Counted from the first letter of the stretch, positions 16,293 through 24,878 are shown. The stretch: 64,000 bases of DNA from Actinopolyspora halophila DSM 43834 (GCF_000371785.1 NZ_AQUI01000002.1:3141276-3205275), one strand, 5' to 3'. The notes: generated from the letters alone by a model not told the origin. Translations and numbers: made by a program.

Positions 16293-17239
16293 CCGTTCTC
16301 ATCCTGGCTCGTGACCTCGATCCGACCGCGGACGCGATGGTGGCCACGCTGACCGAGCGTGGCACGGCGGTGGCTCGGGTGAACACCGGATGGTTTCCCA
16401 CGCAGCTCAGCGTCTCGGCTGGGCTGCGTGGGGGCCGGTGGTCCGGGCACCTGCACACACCTGGCCAACTCGTCTTCCTCGATGACGTCCACGCCGTGTG
16501 GTACCGCGGCCCGGAGGCCTACCGGATGCCCGCCGAGCTGTCCGACGCGGAGCGCCACCACGCGTTCCTGGAAGCCAAGTACGGTCTGGGCGGCGTTCTG
16601 TCCAGTCTCGACGCTGTGTGGGTCAACCACCCGTCGCGGATGGCCGATGCGGCCTACAAGCCCGTGCAGCTCGTTCGAGCCCAGCAGTGCGGGCTGACCG
16701 TGCCGGACACGCTGATCACCAACGAAGCAGACCCGGTGCGCGAGTTCGCCACGGAACCGACGATCACGAAACTGCTCGGTTCGAACACGCTCTCCGAGGA
16801 CGGCACCCGCAAGGTGTCCTGGTCCCGCCTGCTCGACCAGGCCGAGCTGGCCGACCTGCGCGGCATCGAGACCACCACCCACCTGTTGCAGCGGTGGGTC
16901 CCGAAGGACTTCGAAGTACGGGTGGTGGCCATCGGTGAACAGCTGTTCGCAGTCGCGATCCACGCGGGCAGCACGAGCACCCGTGTGGACTGGCGCTGTG
17001 ACTACGACGCGCTGTCCTACGCACCGATCGAACCCCCCGAAGGCGTCGCTGCCGGGATCCGGGCGCTGCTGGACCGCTTCGGGTTGGTCTACGGCGCGCT
17101 GGACTTCGTTGTCACTCCGAACGGTGACTGGGTGTTCCTCGAGATCAATCCGGGCGGGCAGTATGGCTGGCTCGAAGCCGCAACCGACCACCCGCTGACC
17201 AGCACCCTGGCCGACCTGCTGAGCAAGGGGACTGCATGA
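16289..17239 (+). CDS. ATP-grasp RiPP maturase (graspetide-type ligase)
   Basis: A 316-residue ATP-grasp ligase like the SAV_5884 group (TIGR04187). Features: WYRGP at 71-75, NHP at 113-115, Lys161 (TITKLLGSNT) for ATP binding, the ligase segment QRWVPKDFEVRVV at 201-213, and the Mg2+ site Asp272 plus Glu285 and Asn287 in LEINPGGQYGWLE. Such enzymes form omega-ester or amide links between Ser/Thr/Lys and Asp/Glu side chains. It is coupled to the precursor upstream and the methyltransferase downstream by ATGA overlaps. Confidence 0.92.
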   Translation: MTVLILARDLDPTADAMVATLTERGTAVARVNTGWFPTQLSVSAGLRGGRWSGHLHTPGQLVFLDDVHAVWYRGPEAYRMPAELSDAERHHAFLEAKYGLGGVLSSLDAVWVNHPSRMADAAYKPVQLVRAQQCGLTVPDTLITNEADPVREFATEPTITKLLGSNTLSEDGTRKVSWSRLLDQAELADLRGIETTTHLLQRWVPKDFEVRVVAIGEQLFAVAIHAGSTSTRVDWRCDYDALSYAPIEPPEGVAAGIRALLDRFGLVYGALDFVVTPNGDWVFLEINPGGQYGWLEAATDHPLTSTLADLLSKGTA

Positions 17240-18399
17240 CCACACACCTCGACACCGACTGGACCTGGCGAGCGCGCCGGCTCGCCGACGAGCTCGAAGC
17301 ACGCGGCGACCTCACCGACCCGGCGTGGAAAACCGCCGTGGCCGCCGTACCCCGGCACGTGCTCGTGCCCGAGGCACACCAGCAGGACAGCACCGGAACG
17401 TGGCAGCAGCTGACCACCGACTCCGGCGGGGGCCTCGAGCTGGCCTACTCACCGACCACCCTGGTCACCCAGCTCGCCGAACGGGAAACCCACCGGGAAT
17501 CCACCTCGAGCAGCACCAAACCCGACCTGATCGTGCGCATGCTCGAGGCCCTCGACATCCACGACCAGCACCGGGTACTGGCGGTGGGAACGGGAACCGG
17601 TTACACCAGCGCCCTGCTGGCCCACCGGCTCGGTGACCGGAACGTGTGCTCCATCGACATCGACCCCGCTCTGGTCGAGGCCGCCCGCACCCGGCTGGCC
17701 GACCTCGGCTACCACCCCACACTGGACACGCGGGACGGCCGCGACGGGCTGGCCGAGCACGCGCCCTACGACCGGATCCTGGCCACCTGCTCGGTACCCC
17801 GCGTCCCGTGGAGCTGGGCCGAGCAGCTCAACCCGGGCGGGGCCGTGCTCGTCGACGTCAAACCCGGCACCCACGCGGGCAACCTCGCCCTGCTGCACCG
17901 ACACCCCGACCGGCTGGAGGGGCGCTTCACCGAACGGTGGGCGGCGTTCATGACCATGCGCCACCACCCCCACAGCCAGACCCCACCCACACCGCGCACG
18001 AACACCGAAAGCACCGAACCACGAACCCGCAGCACCACCACGCCACCGAGCCCCTGGTGGGACAACCGCGTGGTCTGGCTGCTGGCCCACCTGCACGGCA
18101 TGCCCGAAGGCGTCACGGTCGGCATGCGCCTGGACCCACACACCCAGCAACCGGCCACGGCCACACTCACCGCTCCCGACGGTTCCACCGCCGAAGTCAG
18201 CCTCACCGCCTCCGACGACAGCCGCCACGAGCTCACCGAAACCGGGCCGGCATCGCTGTGGGAACCCGTCGAACGGGCTCACCGGACCTGGCTCGAGCAC
18301 GACCGGCCCGACTGGCCCCGGCTCGGCCTCACCATCACCGCCCACCACCAGCGGCTCTGGATCGACCACCCCGACACCCCCAGACACTGGCCACTGTAA
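17236..18399 (+). CDS. PIMT-like O-methyltransferase of the RiPP cluster
   Basis: A 387-residue SAM methyltransferase related to protein-L-isoaspartate O-methyltransferase (TIGR04188-type). The SAM motif LAVGTGTGYTSALLAHRLG is at 115-133, the acidic ribose-binding end of strand 2 SIDIDP at 139-144, and the PCMT-like substrate segment SSSTKPDLIVRML lies just before motif I. A Pro/Thr-rich linker (245-270) leads to a C-terminal extension. In characterised graspetides such as fuscimiditide, an enzyme of this kind methylates an Asp that then cyclises to aspartimide; the same role is inferred here. Confidence 0.88.
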   Translation: MTTHLDTDWTWRARRLADELEARGDLTDPAWKTAVAAVPRHVLVPEAHQQDSTGTWQQLTTDSGGGLELAYSPTTLVTQLAERETHRESTSSSTKPDLIVRMLEALDIHDQHRVLAVGTGTGYTSALLAHRLGDRNVCSIDIDPALVEAARTRLADLGYHPTLDTRDGRDGLAEHAPYDRILATCSVPRVPWSWAEQLNPGGAVLVDVKPGTHAGNLALLHRHPDRLEGRFTERWAAFMTMRHHPHSQTPPTPRTNTESTEPRTRSTTTPPSPWWDNRVVWLLAHLHGMPEGVTVGMRLDPHTQQPATATLTAPDGSTAEVSLTASDDSRHELTETGPASLWEPVERAHRTWLEHDRPDWPRLGLTITAHHQRLWIDHPDTPRHWPL

Positions 18400-18419
18400 C
18401 CACTGCAACCACGAGAAGA

Positions 18420-18455
18420 GCGCCCCCGGACTGTGAACTGCTCCCCAGGGGGCGC
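18420..18455 (+). terminator. terminator after the RiPP operon
   Basis: GCGCCCCC (18420-18427) pairs with GGGGGCGC (18448-18455) across a 20-nt loop; weak CTTCGTT tail. It is homologous by position to the hairpin next to the DUF397 gene at 13453. Confidence 0.6.
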
Positions 18456-18470
18456 CTTCGTTCGGCCGGC

Positions 18471-18545
18471 TCACTCGAAGCAGTCGATTTTCACCGCGTC
18501 GGTGAACGTTTGCCACTGCTTCCGGTCGGTGGTGAAGCAGCCGAG
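18471..18545 (-). pseudogene. truncated DUF397 gene (last 24 codons)
   Basis: Minus-strand reading LGCFTTDRKQWQTFTDAVK ending IDCFE then TGA. It aligns without gaps to the C-terminus of the intact DUF397 protein at 13498 (LGYFTADRKQWQAFLDAVK...). The N-terminal part with the WRKSSRS signature is missing, so this is a remnant, created by duplication or by loss of an older regulator pair. Confidence 0.8.
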
Positions 18546-18597
18546 GAGTTCACCCCCAACGCCGACGAGAAGTCCGCATCGGTCGCTTCCGAAGCAC

Positions 18598-19093
18598 TCA
18601 TCCGGCGGGCAAGACGGTCTTCAGCCGACGCACGTTCTCCACCGCCTGCTGCCATCCGCATGGTGGCGTGTCCCCCGACCACCGCCACCCAGCGAAATCC
18701 GTCCATTCCAGCTCCTCGGAAGAAACACCTTCCGCCAGGACAAGATGCACGTTGGCCGCGTAGGTCTCCGCGGAACCGCGCTCCTCTCGCCGGTCGAACC
18801 GAAGACGGTGACCGTCGAGCAGGTCCACATCGAGTTCGGCGAACCGCGCTCCGCGTAGCCGGCTCGAATGGCGATACCGCACGTAGAGCGCGCGATCCAC
18901 ACCGACCCAGCACTCATCGAGCTCGACAGGGCCGTATCCAGCACCTTTGTTTTCCGTCTCGCGCCGTCGCTCTTCCCGCTCGGAAGCCGCCAGGCAGTGC
19001 GGCCACGTTCACTGCCCAGGTGCGCATGAGATCCGCGAAATATACCGGTTCCACCGAGTCACCGTAGTCGTGTTCCGATGGCTGCGCAGGCAC
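18598..19093 (-). pseudogene. hypothetical protein with a one-base frameshift
   Basis: The 5' part from GTG 19093 reads EHDYGDSVEPVYFADLMRTW then AVNVAAL; the 3' part, one base out of register, continues AASEREERRRETENKGAGYG, VELDECWVGVDRALYVRYRH and on to the stop at 18598. Removing one C near 18995 joins them into a single protein of about 164 residues. The downstream part alone could start at a GTG at 18900 (100 residues). No domain recognised; it precedes the DUF397 remnant on the same strand. Confidence 0.5.
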
Positions 19094-19202
19094 GTCGGTA
19101 TGATCTCTCCGTGGTCAACACCGTCCTTCCGAGTAACCACCGAATTACCCGAGTAGCCTCGGGGGCTCCCCTCTTCGGATTCCCGTTTCGTACGAGACAG
19201 CC

Positions 19203-19409
19203 TCACGTATCGGATTTTTGCTCCGCGATGGCGGACTCGATGCGCATCCCCTGACCGACCACGCACAGCAGGACAGCGATGAGGTTCGCAGTGCCCTGGC
19301 CAGGATTGTCGTTGATAAGCTGGATAACGGCGATGAGCGCGGCGGCGAGCAGCGCCGTGTTCCCGATAGGCCGGATGTTCGCCGTCGATCTCGATAATCT
19401 GTTGAGCAT
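19203..19409 (-). CDS. small membrane protein
   Basis: 68 residues from ATG 19409. Two hydrophobic segments, ALLAAALIAVIQLI and TANLIAVLLCVVGQG, separated by NDNPGQG, suggest a two-helix membrane protein. No RBS stands out and no family is recognised. A longer reading upstream includes LEGSFDLFPFPNGN, which looks like a leftover of a DUF5753 domain and is not taken as part of this gene. Confidence 0.5.
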   Translation of the reverse strand: MLNRLSRSTANIRPIGNTALLAAALIAVIQLINDNPGQGTANLIAVLLCVVGQGMRIESAIAEQKSDT

Positions 19410-19585
19410 GCCCTGATTGTGCACCGGGGCACTCGTGCCCTGAATGATTCTCGGAAGAGTTCCAAGACGACGATGGACGTTACCGTTGGGAAACGGAAAC
19501 AGATCGAAGCTCCCCTCGAGCACGAGAGACCATCGCCCGGCGCAGCGTTTGGTCTCCGGCCGGTGAGGCGAGTTAGGCTACCGAC

Positions 19586-20407
19586 ATGTCGCACGATGCG
19601 GAACCGGCCGCCCAGGTGGAGTACGCGGATTTCGACCAGCCCAACATCGCGCGGATGTACGACTACCACCTCGGTGGGTCCGCGAACTTCGCCATCGACC
19701 GGACCGTGGCCGAGCAGGCACTGCGGATCGCGCCCACGGAGCGGGACTACTGCTGGGCCAACCGCTCGTTCCTGGGCCGCGCGGTGCGCACCCTCCTCAC
19801 CGAGCACGGCATCGACCAGTTCCTCGACCTCGGGTCCGGAGTGCCGACAGTGGGCAACGTGCACGAGATCGCCCACCAGTACGACCCGTCCGCACGAGTG
19901 GCCTACGTGGACTGGGAAGCCATCGCCTGCCACCACGCCCGCCACCTGCTCGGCCCCGAGGAGCACCGAGTCACGGTGACCGAGGCCGACGTGTGCGACC
20001 CCGAGACCGTGCTCAACTCCGCCGGAGTGGCGGGACTGCTGGACTTCAGCCGCCCGATCGCGGTACTGGCCTTCGGCATCCTCGACATCCTGCCCACCAC
20101 CGACGGTGCGGGCATGGTGTCCCGCTACCGCGACGCGTGCGTGCCGGGCAGTGCGCTGGCGGTGTCCAACAACGCCCAGCTCAGCCGCACCGACCAGGAG
20201 GTCGAGGGCCTGCGCTCCCTGCTGGCCGATACCTCCACACCGAACCTGTACATGCGCACCGCCGAGGAGGTCGCCGCGCTGCTGCCCGGCTACGCACTGC
20301 TGGACCCGGGAGTGGTGCCCGCGTCGCTGTGGCGCCCCGACCAGCCCGTCACTGAGCAGGAGGCCCAGCGCGGCAACGTCTACGGAGCCGTCGGGATCCT
20401 GCCTTGA
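19586..20407 (+). CDS. SAM-dependent methyltransferase, DUF574 (Methyltransf_19) family
   Basis: 273 residues with the family marks NIARMYDYHLGGSANFAIDR near the N-terminus and the SAM motif QFLDLGSGVPTVGNVHEIA near residue 80, followed by the acidic strand VAYVDWE. These proteins are abundant in Streptomyces and Pseudonocardiales, often near XRE/DUF397 genes; substrates are unknown. It lies alone, with no close partner. The 248 bp after it hold no gene I can support. Confidence 0.9.
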   Translation: MSHDAEPAAQVEYADFDQPNIARMYDYHLGGSANFAIDRTVAEQALRIAPTERDYCWANRSFLGRAVRTLLTEHGIDQFLDLGSGVPTVGNVHEIAHQYDPSARVAYVDWEAIACHHARHLLGPEEHRVTVTEADVCDPETVLNSAGVAGLLDFSRPIAVLAFGILDILPTTDGAGMVSRYRDACVPGSALAVSNNAQLSRTDQEVEGLRSLLADTSTPNLYMRTAEEVAALLPGYALLDPGVVPASLWRPDQPVTEQEAQRGNVYGAVGILP

Positions 20408-20655
20408 GGGTGCGCAGCAGAACGTCGCGCAGGTGGACGGGTTGGTCGCCACGCGAGTCGGAGCCTCGCTGCGGGAGCCAGCACATCGAGTAGGCACGGT
20501 CGCAACGGACCGGGAGGCCGGTGGCGCGGCCACGGACGACGCGACAAAGCAGGTTGCGAGAACTCCCCGACATCGAGCACACCCCGCCGACGTTCGTCGG
20601 CGCGATGGCCGCTGCGGACTGCTTCCGGTTCGTCCGGGCACTCCACCTCGGAGAA

Positions 20656-21564
20656 TCACTCGAGGGCGGAATCCGTGACGGTGGAGATCTCGGCGTGCAG
20701 GGCATCGAGCACGGCGGCGATGCCGGGACGGGGCGCTGTGCCGGGACGGACCAGTGCCTCCATGTGCCGAGCGGCGCGGATGCCGCTCAGCGGACGCTGC
20801 AGCAGCCGGGTCCAGTTGGTGGTGTAGCGCGGCAGCAGGGCGATGCCGTGCCCGGCGGCCACGAGCTCTTCGGTGACGCGGAAGTCGTTGATGCGCTGCA
20901 CGATGCGGGGGCGTATGCCGGTGCGCACCGCCAGCGAGCCCAGCACGTCGTCGACGGGCATCCCCACGTCGACGCTGATCCACGGATCGGTGGCCAGCTC
21001 CTCCAGCCGTACGGTGCGCCGCCGCTCCAGCCGGTGCCCGGGAGGCAGCGCCACGTCCAGCGGCTCCCGCAGCAGCGGAACGGCGTCCGCGCGCTCGTCG
21101 GCGGCCGAGACCCCCCGCTCGTCGTAGTGGGTGACCACGATGTCGAAGTCGGCGAGCAGTCCCTTGGCCTCGGAATGACGCATGTCCACGTCGCGGTAGT
21201 CCACGGTCAGTTCCGACAGCTCGTTCACCCGCCGGATCAGCCCGGCCAGCAGCAACAACGCCCCGGAGGGAAACAGGGCCACACGTACCCGCCCGCGGGG
21301 AACCGTCCGAAACGCGTCCAGTTCGGCCTCGGCGCGTTCGGAGGCCGCGAGCACCTCGTCGGCGTGCCGGAGCAGGGCCTCCCCCGCGTCGGTGAGCCGG
21401 AGGCCGCGTCCGGCCGGTTCGGTCAACGCCACCCCCAGTTCCGCCGACAGCGCCTTGATCTGCTGCGAAACGGCCGAGGGCGTGCAGTGCACCGCGGCGG
21501 CCGCCGCGGCGACGGTGCCGCGGTTGGCCAGCTCGCGGAAGGTCCGCAGGCGCGTCATGTCCAT
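20656..21564 (-). CDS. LysR-family regulator
   Basis: 302 residues. The N-terminal HTH (TRLRTFRELANRGTVAAAAA, then VHCTPSAVSQQIKALSAELG) is followed by the substrate-binding domain (RVRVALFPSGAL onward). TAGTAT ends 6 bp before the ATG, suggesting a leaderless transcript. It diverges from an EamA exporter gene 72 bp away, so it probably controls that gene. Effector unknown. Confidence 0.9.
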   Translation of the reverse strand: MDMTRLRTFRELANRGTVAAAAAAVHCTPSAVSQQIKALSAELGVALTEPAGRGLRLTDAGEALLRHADEVLAASERAEAELDAFRTVPRGRVRVALFPSGALLLLAGLIRRVNELSELTVDYRDVDMRHSEAKGLLADFDIVVTHYDERGVSAADERADAVPLLREPLDVALPPGHRLERRRTVRLEELATDPWISVDVGMPVDDVLGSLAVRTGIRPRIVQRINDFRVTEELVAAGHGIALLPRYTTNWTRLLQRPLSGIRAARHMEALVRPGTAPRPGIAAVLDALHAEISTVTDSALE

Positions 21565-21636
21565 GAAGCGATACTACCGATATGGTGTAAAAATCTGCGC
21601 TGGTGCTTCACATTCTTGAGCGTGCAGGTTGAGGAC

Positions 21637-22611
21637 ATGCCTATCCGAGACCGCCTGCTCGCTCTCACCGTCGCGGTGCTGTGGGGAGTCAACTTCCTGG
21701 CCATCGACGTGGGACTGCGGCACTTCCCCCCGCTGCTGTTCGCCGCCCTGCGGTTCGCAGTGATCGCGGTGCCCACAGTGCTGTTCGTGCCCCGCCCGGC
21801 GGTGCAGGCACGTTGGGTGCTCGGTTACGGGCTCGGATTCGGTACCGCCCAGTTCGGCCTGCTGTTCACCGCGATCCACGTGGGGATGCCCGCCGGGCTG
21901 GCCTCCCTGGTGCTGCAGGCATCCGCTCCGTTCACCGTGCTGCTGGGGGTCCTGGTACTGCGGGAACGCCCCAGTGGCGTCCAGCTCGCCGGGATCACGC
22001 TGGCCATCGGCGGGATGGCGGTGATCCTCCTGCACCGCGCCGAGGTCGCCGCGGCGCTTCCCGTGGTGCTGACCCTGGCCGGGGCCCTGGGCTGGGCCCT
22101 CGGCAATCTCTGCAGCCGTCAGGCACTGTCCGCCGCGAACCGCTCGCGCCCGGGACAACGACCCGGGCGCGCCGACCCCATGCGGCTGACGTTGTGGATG
22201 TCGGTCGTACCGCCGGTGCCGCTGGCGACGCTGTCCGTGACGTTCGAGGGCCCACGGGCAGGACTGCACGCGATGACCACTCTGGACACACCGACCGGGT
22301 GGGCCGCACTGGCCGCGCTGGCCTACATCGTGGTGCTGGCCACCGTCGTGGCCTCGGGCATCTGGACCACCTTGATGCGGCGCCACCCCGCAGGTGTGGT
22401 CGCTCCCTTCTCACTGCTGGTGCCCGTGGTCGGCATGAGCACGAGCAGGCTCGTGCTCGGCGAGCAGTACTCCCTCGTCGAACTGGCTGCCGCCATCGTG
22501 GTCATCACCGGCGTGCTGCTGGGCAGCCACCGGACTTCCCGCCGCTCCGTCCGCTCCGGACAGGACCTCTCCACACACGACACCGGGAAAGAACGGGCTC
22601 GGACGGAATAG
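21637..22611 (+). CDS. EamA/DMT-family transporter
   Basis: 324 residues with about ten hydrophobic helices arranged as two EamA repeats: LLALTVAVLWGVNFLAIDVG and PPLLFAALRFAVIAV in the first, TGWAALAALAYIVVLATVVA and LLVPVVGMSTSRLVLGEQYS in the second. It resembles RhaT/YdcZ-like and RarD-like amino acid or metabolite exporters (DMT superfamily). ATG 21637 has GAGG just upstream. It is divergent from its presumed LysR regulator. Confidence 0.88.
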   Translation: MPIRDRLLALTVAVLWGVNFLAIDVGLRHFPPLLFAALRFAVIAVPTVLFVPRPAVQARWVLGYGLGFGTAQFGLLFTAIHVGMPAGLASLVLQASAPFTVLLGVLVLRERPSGVQLAGITLAIGGMAVILLHRAEVAAALPVVLTLAGALGWALGNLCSRQALSAANRSRPGQRPGRADPMRLTLWMSVVPPVPLATLSVTFEGPRAGLHAMTTLDTPTGWAALAALAYIVVLATVVASGIWTTLMRRHPAGVVAPFSLLVPVVGMSTSRLVLGEQYSLVELAAAIVVITGVLLGSHRTSRRSVRSGQDLSTHDTGKERARTE

Positions 22612-22690
22612 CGCCTCCCGAACACGCACCGCGCCTCAGTGGGGGAGGTGAGGGCCGCGACGTGTCGGGCGCGGTCGCCCCCGTGCGATC

Positions 22691-23350
22691 ATGGCGATCA
22701 TGAGAACCCGGGGGATCGTGGTGCTGTTACCGCTCATCATAGTCGGCTGCGCCGCACATCCGAGTCAACCGGACGGGCAGGCGTCATCGACCTCGGCCAC
22801 AGCGGACTCCTCGGAAACGAGCGTGCCCAGCACGAGTGACCGGACAGCCTCGCCACCCCCGGACACCCCCACGGACTCGGTCACCGCCGACTGCCCGGAT
22901 ACGGGCGTGCGGCTCACGACCGACCTGGTGGAAACGGCGATGGGCCTGCGGTTGATGCACGTCGAGCTGACCAACTGCGGCGACCGGCCTTACGCGCTGA
23001 ACGGCTACCCCGGCGTGCGCGTGCTGAACGAGGACCGGCAACCGCTGGACGTGCGCACCGCGCAGGGATCGGCCGACATCGCCAGCGTCGACGGTTTCGA
23101 CGCCCCGCCCGAGGCGATCACGGTGCGGCCGGGCGAGCACGCAGAAAGCCAGCTGATGTGGCGCAACACCAACACCAGCTTCGACGCTCCCGCGGTCGGC
23201 ACGTACCTGAACATCACCCCGGCGCGGGGCCGCCCCTGGCAGCCGGTGATCCCGGTCGGCCGCGAGCGGAACCCGCCCGGGCAGGACCGCGAGGAGATCA
23301 CCGTCGATCTCGGGAGCACCGGTGAGATCGGCATCCGCGCCTGGCACTAG
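22691..23350 (+). CDS. DUF4232 lipoprotein
   Basis: 219 residues. An N-terminal signal with lipobox IIVGC (Cys near residue 20) is followed by a Ser/Thr/Pro-rich linker (about 25-65) and a DUF4232 domain (LMHVELTNCGDRPYALNGYP, EHAESQLMWRN). It should be exported and lipid-anchored outside the membrane. Starts at 22691 or 22700 (MRTRG) are both possible; the second gives a better signal peptide. Role unknown. Confidence 0.85.
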   Translation: MAIMRTRGIVVLLPLIIVGCAAHPSQPDGQASSTSATADSSETSVPSTSDRTASPPPDTPTDSVTADCPDTGVRLTTDLVETAMGLRLMHVELTNCGDRPYALNGYPGVRVLNEDRQPLDVRTAQGSADIASVDGFDAPPEAITVRPGEHAESQLMWRNTNTSFDAPAVGTYLNITPARGRPWQPVIPVGRERNPPGQDREEITVDLGSTGEIGIRAWH

Positions 23351-23423
23351 AGCTCCTCCGACGAGATCCTGTTCCGGAGGCGAGGCCGAAAACATCGGTG
23401 ACGACGCCGCCCGTGCTCGACAC

Positions 23424-23454
23424 TTGAACCTGACGTCGCGTCAGGGCCTAGCGT
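23424..23454 (+). promoter_or_regulatory. MerR-type promoter with 19-bp spacer and operator dyad
   Basis: TTGAAC (-35, 23424-23429) and TAGCGT (-10, 23449-23454) are 19 bp apart, the over-long spacing bound by MerR proteins. Between them CTGACG-TCG-CGTCAG (23430-23444) is a perfect dyad. It lies 42 bp upstream of the MerR gene it probably autoregulates. Confidence 0.75.
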
Positions 23455-23496
23455 CGACAACACCGACACGAGAAGTCGGAAGGAAGCGAGTCACTG

Positions 23497-24270
23497 ATGT
23501 CCACGGCGAATTCGGACCGGCTCTGGAAGGTCGGCGAGCTCGCGGCGACCACGGGACTGACCGTGCGCACGCTGCACCACTACGACCACGTGGGGCTGGT
23601 GCACCCGTCACGGCGCACGAGCTCCGGCCACCGCCTGTACGCGGAAGCCGACGTGCAACGGCTCTACCAGGTGCTGGCGCTGCGACAGCTCGGACTCTCC
23701 GTGGAGGAGACGGGCTCGGTCATGGCCGGATCGGCCGACATCGGCGACGTACTCGCCGCGCACGAGCAGTACCTGCGGCAACGGCGCACCGAACTGCGTC
23801 GTTTGGAAGCTCAGATCAGTGCGCTGCGTACGACGCTGCGGGAGTCGCCGCGGACATCGGCCGACGATTTCCTGGACCTGATCAGGAAGGTGGTAGTCGT
23901 GGACGAAACGGTGAAGCAGTACTTCAGCGAGAGCCAGCTCGCCGAGCTGGCCGAACGCCGCCAACAGATCGGCGAGCAGACCATCGCCGAGGTCGAGGCG
24001 GCCTGGCGCGAGTTGATCCCCCGGGTGGAGGCGGCCGTCGAGTCGGGAATGGACCCGACCTCGCCCGCGGCGCAGGAAATGGCCCGCGAGTGGATGGGGC
24101 TGGTCGAGCAGTTCCACGGTGGCGACGAGGGGCTGCGCGAGAGCTTGCAGCAGATGTACACCGACAACGCCGAGCGGCTCGAGCAGGAGCACTGCGGTCC
24201 CAGCCCGGCTCAGCTCGACTTCATCGGACGAGCCAACGCAGCCCGGGAGAACGAGAGCAACGAGCGGTGA
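23497..24270 (+). CDS. MerR-family regulator with TipAS ligand-binding domain
   Basis: 257 residues: MerR winged HTH (WKVGELAATTGLTVRTLHHY, then GLVHPSRRTSSGHRLY), a dimerisation coiled coil (about 80-120) and a C-terminal TipAS domain (QIGEQTIAEVEAAWRELIPR, WMGLVEQFHGGDEGLRESLQ). TipAL-type proteins bind thiopeptides or other drugs and activate their own promoter. RBS GGAAGG. The upstream 19-bp-spacer promoter supports autoregulation. No separate target gene is adjacent. Confidence 0.92.
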   Translation: MSTANSDRLWKVGELAATTGLTVRTLHHYDHVGLVHPSRRTSSGHRLYAEADVQRLYQVLALRQLGLSVEETGSVMAGSADIGDVLAAHEQYLRQRRTELRRLEAQISALRTTLRESPRTSADDFLDLIRKVVVVDETVKQYFSESQLAELAERRQQIGEQTIAEVEAAWRELIPRVEAAVESGMDPTSPAAQEMAREWMGLVEQFHGGDEGLRESLQQMYTDNAERLEQEHCGPSPAQLDFIGRANAARENESNER

Positions 24271-24340
24271 CACACCGTGCCCGCGCCGCGACATCGGCGC
24301 GAACGCGCCCGCACACCAGCGGCTTCGCGGACGCGCGGCC

Positions 24341-24787
24341 TCAGCCCCGGGACGGCTCCCGCTCGGCACGCCGGAGGTCGCGCACCCCGTCGGCGAGCGT
24401 GCGGTCGCCGAGCGCGCCGAGCACGGCCTGCTCGGCCTCCGCGGTCAGCTCGGCGAAGTAGGACTGCACGTTCGCGGCGACCCGGCAGTCCTGCTCGTTG
24501 CCCGAACGGCAGTTCCACAGCGGCTTGTCACCCGTCGAGCAGCGGTAGACCTCGGCCAGCGTGATCTCCGTCGCGGGCCGTGCCAGCCGGGCCCCACCCG
24601 CGCGCCCCTTGGTGCAGACGACGAGTTCGGCCTGCGCGAGCGGGACGAGCAGCTTGCGCACCAGGCTCGCATTGGTGTCCATCCGCTCGGCGAGCTGGGC
24701 CGAACTGAGCGTCGGGGTCCCGTCCTCCTCCGCGACCGCGAGGATCAGCATCGCCATCAGGGCACTGGAGAAGCGGATGTCCAGCAC
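24341..24787 (-). CDS. Rrf2-family regulator, probably Fe-S or thiol sensing
   Basis: 148 residues from a GTG at 24787 with GGGAGG upstream. The HTH (TLSSAQLAERMDTNASLVRK) and recognition wing GRAGGARLARP are typical of Rrf2. Cysteines 83, 93 and 101 (YRCS, NCRSGNEQDC) sit where IscR/NsrR hold an iron-sulfur cluster, and Cys58 is extra. It diverges from an old yellow enzyme gene with an inverted repeat between, so it probably represses that gene and responds to redox or electrophile stress. Confidence 0.88.
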   Translation of the reverse strand: MLDIRFSSALMAMLILAVAEEDGTPTLSSAQLAERMDTNASLVRKLLVPLAQAELVVCTKGRAGGARLARPATEITLAEVYRCSTGDKPLWNCRSGNEQDCRVAANVQSYFAELTAEAEQAVLGALGDRTLADGVRDLRRAEREPSRG

Positions 24788-24878
24788 GCGGGCAACACCT
24801 CCCTTCCTCGGCCGAAACCGGCGGCTCCGCACCGGCGGCCCCAGGTTAGCAACGCCTGGCGGCGGCACCCCCGCAAAG

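Larger units (their letters stand above)
18412..18546. repeat. second copy of the DUF397 3'-end/terminator segment
   Basis: This stretch matches 13449-13575 in the same orientation: hairpin, GGCTCACTCGAA, then TCACCGCGTCG, GCCACTGCTTCCGGTC and GTGAAG. Similarity ends at the shared CCGAG. The two copies flank the XRE/RiPP block as direct repeats about 5 kb apart. Confidence 0.75.

Noticed and set aside
19460-19545. Minus-strand LEGSFDLFPFPNGN stretch resembling the DUF5753 EGAFILFRFP motif
   Set aside because: Only about 20 codons match; too short to call a pseudogene, although it would fit loss of another XRE/DUF397 pair.
20408-20655. Possible small minus-strand gene after the DUF574 methyltransferase
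   Set aside because: The translation (Cys- and Arg-rich, overlapping the methyltransferase end) has no family resemblance, no RBS and no conserved context.
19145-20983. Minus-strand frame of 612 codons across the DUF574 methyltransferase
   Set aside because: The plus strand has a well-conserved methyltransferase; the long frame mixes unrelated low-complexity Arg/Gly runs.
21565-21636. LysR box between the LysR and EamA genes
   Set aside because: The region is AT-rich (GGTGTAAAAATC) like the first LysR promoter, but I found no convincing inverted repeat.
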